A stretch of 23,104 bases of DNA, taken from positions 1 through 23,104 of the forward strand of contig JAJZMN010000217.1 of assembly GCA_021850345.1 (NCBI GenBank). The letters are read 5' to 3'. A program made the position numbers and the translations under genes. Positions 21,779 through 23,104 of the stretch are shown here, piece after piece (positions within the stretch are counted from its first letter, which is position 1; each line of letters opens with the position of its first letter). The DNA is from Actinomycetes bacterium. Lineage in GTDB: Bacteria; Actinomycetota; Acidimicrobiia; Acidimicrobiales; RAAP-2. The notes beneath the pieces are model-generated. The model was not told where the DNA came from. It saw nothing but the letters and a program-made list of their open reading frames with translations, and made no database searches.

Positions 21779-22993
21779 ATGACGGAGTTCTCACTCGAGC
21801 TGAACGAGGACCAGCTGCAGATCCAAAAGTGGGTGCACGACTTCGCAGAGAACGTGATGCGCCCCGAGGCGCACGAATGGGACGAGCGTGAAGAGACGCC
21901 GTGGCCCATCATCAAAGAGGCGGCGAAGATCGGGCTGTACTCGTTCGACTTCGTCGCCAATTGCTTCCTCGACCCGACCGGTCTGTTGATGGCGCTGGTC
22001 AACGAGGAGATGAGCTGGGGCGACGCCGGGATCGCGCTGGCGATCTTCGGCTCCACTCTTGCCGTGGCAGGGATCTACGCGAACGGCACGCCCGAGCAGC
22101 AAGGTGAGTGGATTCCCCAGTGCTTCGGCACCCCCGACGATGTGAAGCTCGCGGCGTTCGGAGTCTCCGAGCCAGACGCCGGCTCGGACGTCTCGTCCCT
22201 CAAGTCCCGTGCCGTCTACGACGAGGCAAAGGACGAGTGGGTCTTGAACGGGACCAAGACGTGGATCACGAACGGCGGGATCGCCAACACCCACGTCGTG
22301 GTCGTCTCGGTGGACCCTGAGCTCGGGAGCCGCGGGCACGCGAGCTTCATCGTGCCCGAGGGCACGCCAGGGATCAGCCAGGGCCAGAAGTTCAAGAAGA
22401 TGGGCATCCGCGCCTCGCACACCGCCGAGGTCGTCCTCGACGACTGCCGAGTGCCAGGCCGCTGTCTGCTCGGTGGCAAAGAGAAGCTGGACGAGCGCCT
22501 CGCCCGGGCACGTGAGGGCAAACGGACCTCGACGCAGGCCGCGATGGCCACCTTCGAAGGCTCTCGGCCCTTCGTCGGTGCCCAAGCGGTCGGCATCGCC
22601 CGGGCGGCGTACGAGTACGCGCTCGAGTACGCCAAGGAGCGCAAGCAGTTCAAGCGGGCGATCGTGGAGAACCAGGCCATCGCGTTCAAGCTGGCGGACA
22701 TGAAGACGCACATCGACGCGGCACGCCTGTTGTGCTGGCGCGCTGCGTGGATGGCGCGCACGGGCAAGAAGTTCGAGAGCGGCGAGGGCTCCCAGTCGAA
22801 GCTGTTCGCCGGGGAGACCGCGGTGTGGGTCACCGAGCAGGCGATCCAGATCCTCGGTGGGTACGGCTACGTCCGCGAGTACCCCGTCGAGCGCTGGCAC
22901 CGCGACGCCAAGATCTACACCATCTTCGAGGGGACCTCGGAGATCCAGCGCCTCGTGATCGCGCGGGCGATCTCCGGCGTCCACGTCAAGTGA
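21779..22993 (+). CDS. Acyl-CoA dehydrogenase
   Basis: 404-residue FAD-dependent acyl-CoA dehydrogenase catalysing alpha,beta-dehydrogenation of an acyl-CoA. It has the N-terminal helical domain, the flavin-contact segment AFGVSEPDAGSDVSS, TKTWITNGG, the dimer/FAD motif ILGGYGYVREYPVERWHRDAK and FEGTSEIQR. By alignment with MCAD, the catalytic base is E384 in FEGT. The chain-length or branched-chain substrate cannot be decided by eye. The ATG at 21779 has GGAGAGG just upstream. The gene lies behind a palindromic operator and the 34-bp palindrome, so it probably has its own promoter. Confidence 0.95.
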   Translation: MTEFSLELNEDQLQIQKWVHDFAENVMRPEAHEWDEREETPWPIIKEAAKIGLYSFDFVANCFLDPTGLLMALVNEEMSWGDAGIALAIFGSTLAVAGIYANGTPEQQGEWIPQCFGTPDDVKLAAFGVSEPDAGSDVSSLKSRAVYDEAKDEWVLNGTKTWITNGGIANTHVVVVSVDPELGSRGHASFIVPEGTPGISQGQKFKKMGIRASHTAEVVLDDCRVPGRCLLGGKEKLDERLARAREGKRTSTQAAMATFEGSRPFVGAQAVGIARAAYEYALEYAKERKQFKRAIVENQAIAFKLADMKTHIDAARLLCWRAAWMARTGKKFESGEGSQSKLFAGETAVWVTEQAIQILGGYGYVREYPVERWHRDAKIYTIFEGTSEIQRLVIARAISGVHVK

Positions 22994-23002
22994 ACTACCT
23001 CT

Positions 23003-23060
23003 GCCTGAAGGCGGAAGGCTTCCGGTCGGAAGTCCCACCATCGGGCTCGGGCTTTCAGGC
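23003..23060 (+). other. Hairpin-rich spacer after acyl-CoA dehydrogenase
   Basis: GCCTGAAGGC (23003-23012) pairs with GCTTTCAGGC (23051-23060) except for one position. Inside it CGGAA-GGC-TTCCG (23012-23024) forms another hairpin. It lies 10 nt after the dehydrogenase stop and could be a terminator/attenuator or an intercistronic RNA structure. Confidence 0.4.
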
Positions 23061-23081
23061 CTCTGCCGACGAGAGGTCGAA

Positions 23082-23104
23082 GTGACCGGGGTCACGCCTT
23101 GCTC
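23082..23104 (+). CDS. Possible start of a further gene, cut by the window end
   Basis: A GTG at 23082 is preceded by GAGAGG about 6 nt upstream and opens MTGVTPC before the window ends. Only seven codons are visible, so no product can be named. The same bases form a GTGACC-GG-GGTCAC hairpin (23082-23095), which may instead be a regulatory structure. Confidence 0.22.

Overview
The window is high-GC DNA (roughly 70% by eye) with dense, compact genes and frequent GTG starts. Several genes carry an actinobacterial -10-like hexamer a few bases before the start codon. Gene content fits Actinomycetota: a SigB/SigF-type sigma factor with an RsbV/RsbW pair, SpoIIE-type phosphatase regulation, an actinobacterial-type valyl-tRNA synthetase and a short glycogen phosphorylase. 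An Acidimicrobiia-like lineage is possible, but I cannot assign it from sequence alone. I see no rRNA, tRNA, CRISPR array, prophage or complete insertion sequence.

Layout. (1) 52-3242, minus strand: a membrane-bound SpoIIE-type phosphatase, an anti-sigma-type ATPase overlapping it by 13 nt, and a BrkB/YihY membrane protein. (2) 3315-7945, plus strand: glycogen phosphorylase, glycogen debranching enzyme (glgX) and ribose-5-phosphate isomerase (rpiA). (3) 7976-13711, minus strand: an NCS1 permease, nicotinamidase (pncA), 6-phosphogluconolactonase (pgl), a short 6-phosphogluconate dehydrogenase (gnd) and glucose-6-phosphate isomerase (pgi); transcription order is pgi-gnd-pgl-pncA-permease. (4) 13727-16536, minus strand: an SDR-family epimerase with a pentapeptide-repeat tail, and rsbV-rsbW-sigF with a good candidate SigB-type promoter. 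(5) 16981-21125: valS (minus) and cysS (plus), diverging from a 20-bp gap. (6) 21307 to the end, plus strand: a cold-shock protein with a repeated leader, strong palindromes, an acyl-CoA dehydrogenase behind a perfect 16-bp palindrome, and perhaps the start of another gene.

How it fits together. Glycogen is cut by the phosphorylase and debranched by GlgX. The resulting glucose phosphates (phosphoglucomutase is not in the window) enter glycolysis through Pgi or the oxidative pentose phosphate route through Pgl, Gnd and RpiA. Glucose-6-phosphate dehydrogenase is absent here. Nicotinamidase adds NAD(P) salvage. This carbon block lies between two pieces of partner-switching stress signalling: the phosphatase/ATPase pair on the left and rsbV-rsbW-sigF on the right. 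The most interesting points are the SigB-type promoter of the sigF operon, the apparently degenerate ATP site of RsbW, the histidine-rich tandem-repeat tail of the epimerase, the valS/cysS head-to-head start, the duplicated hairpin in the csp leader, and the palindromic operator before the acyl-CoA dehydrogenase. No gene here is clearly a wholly new system.
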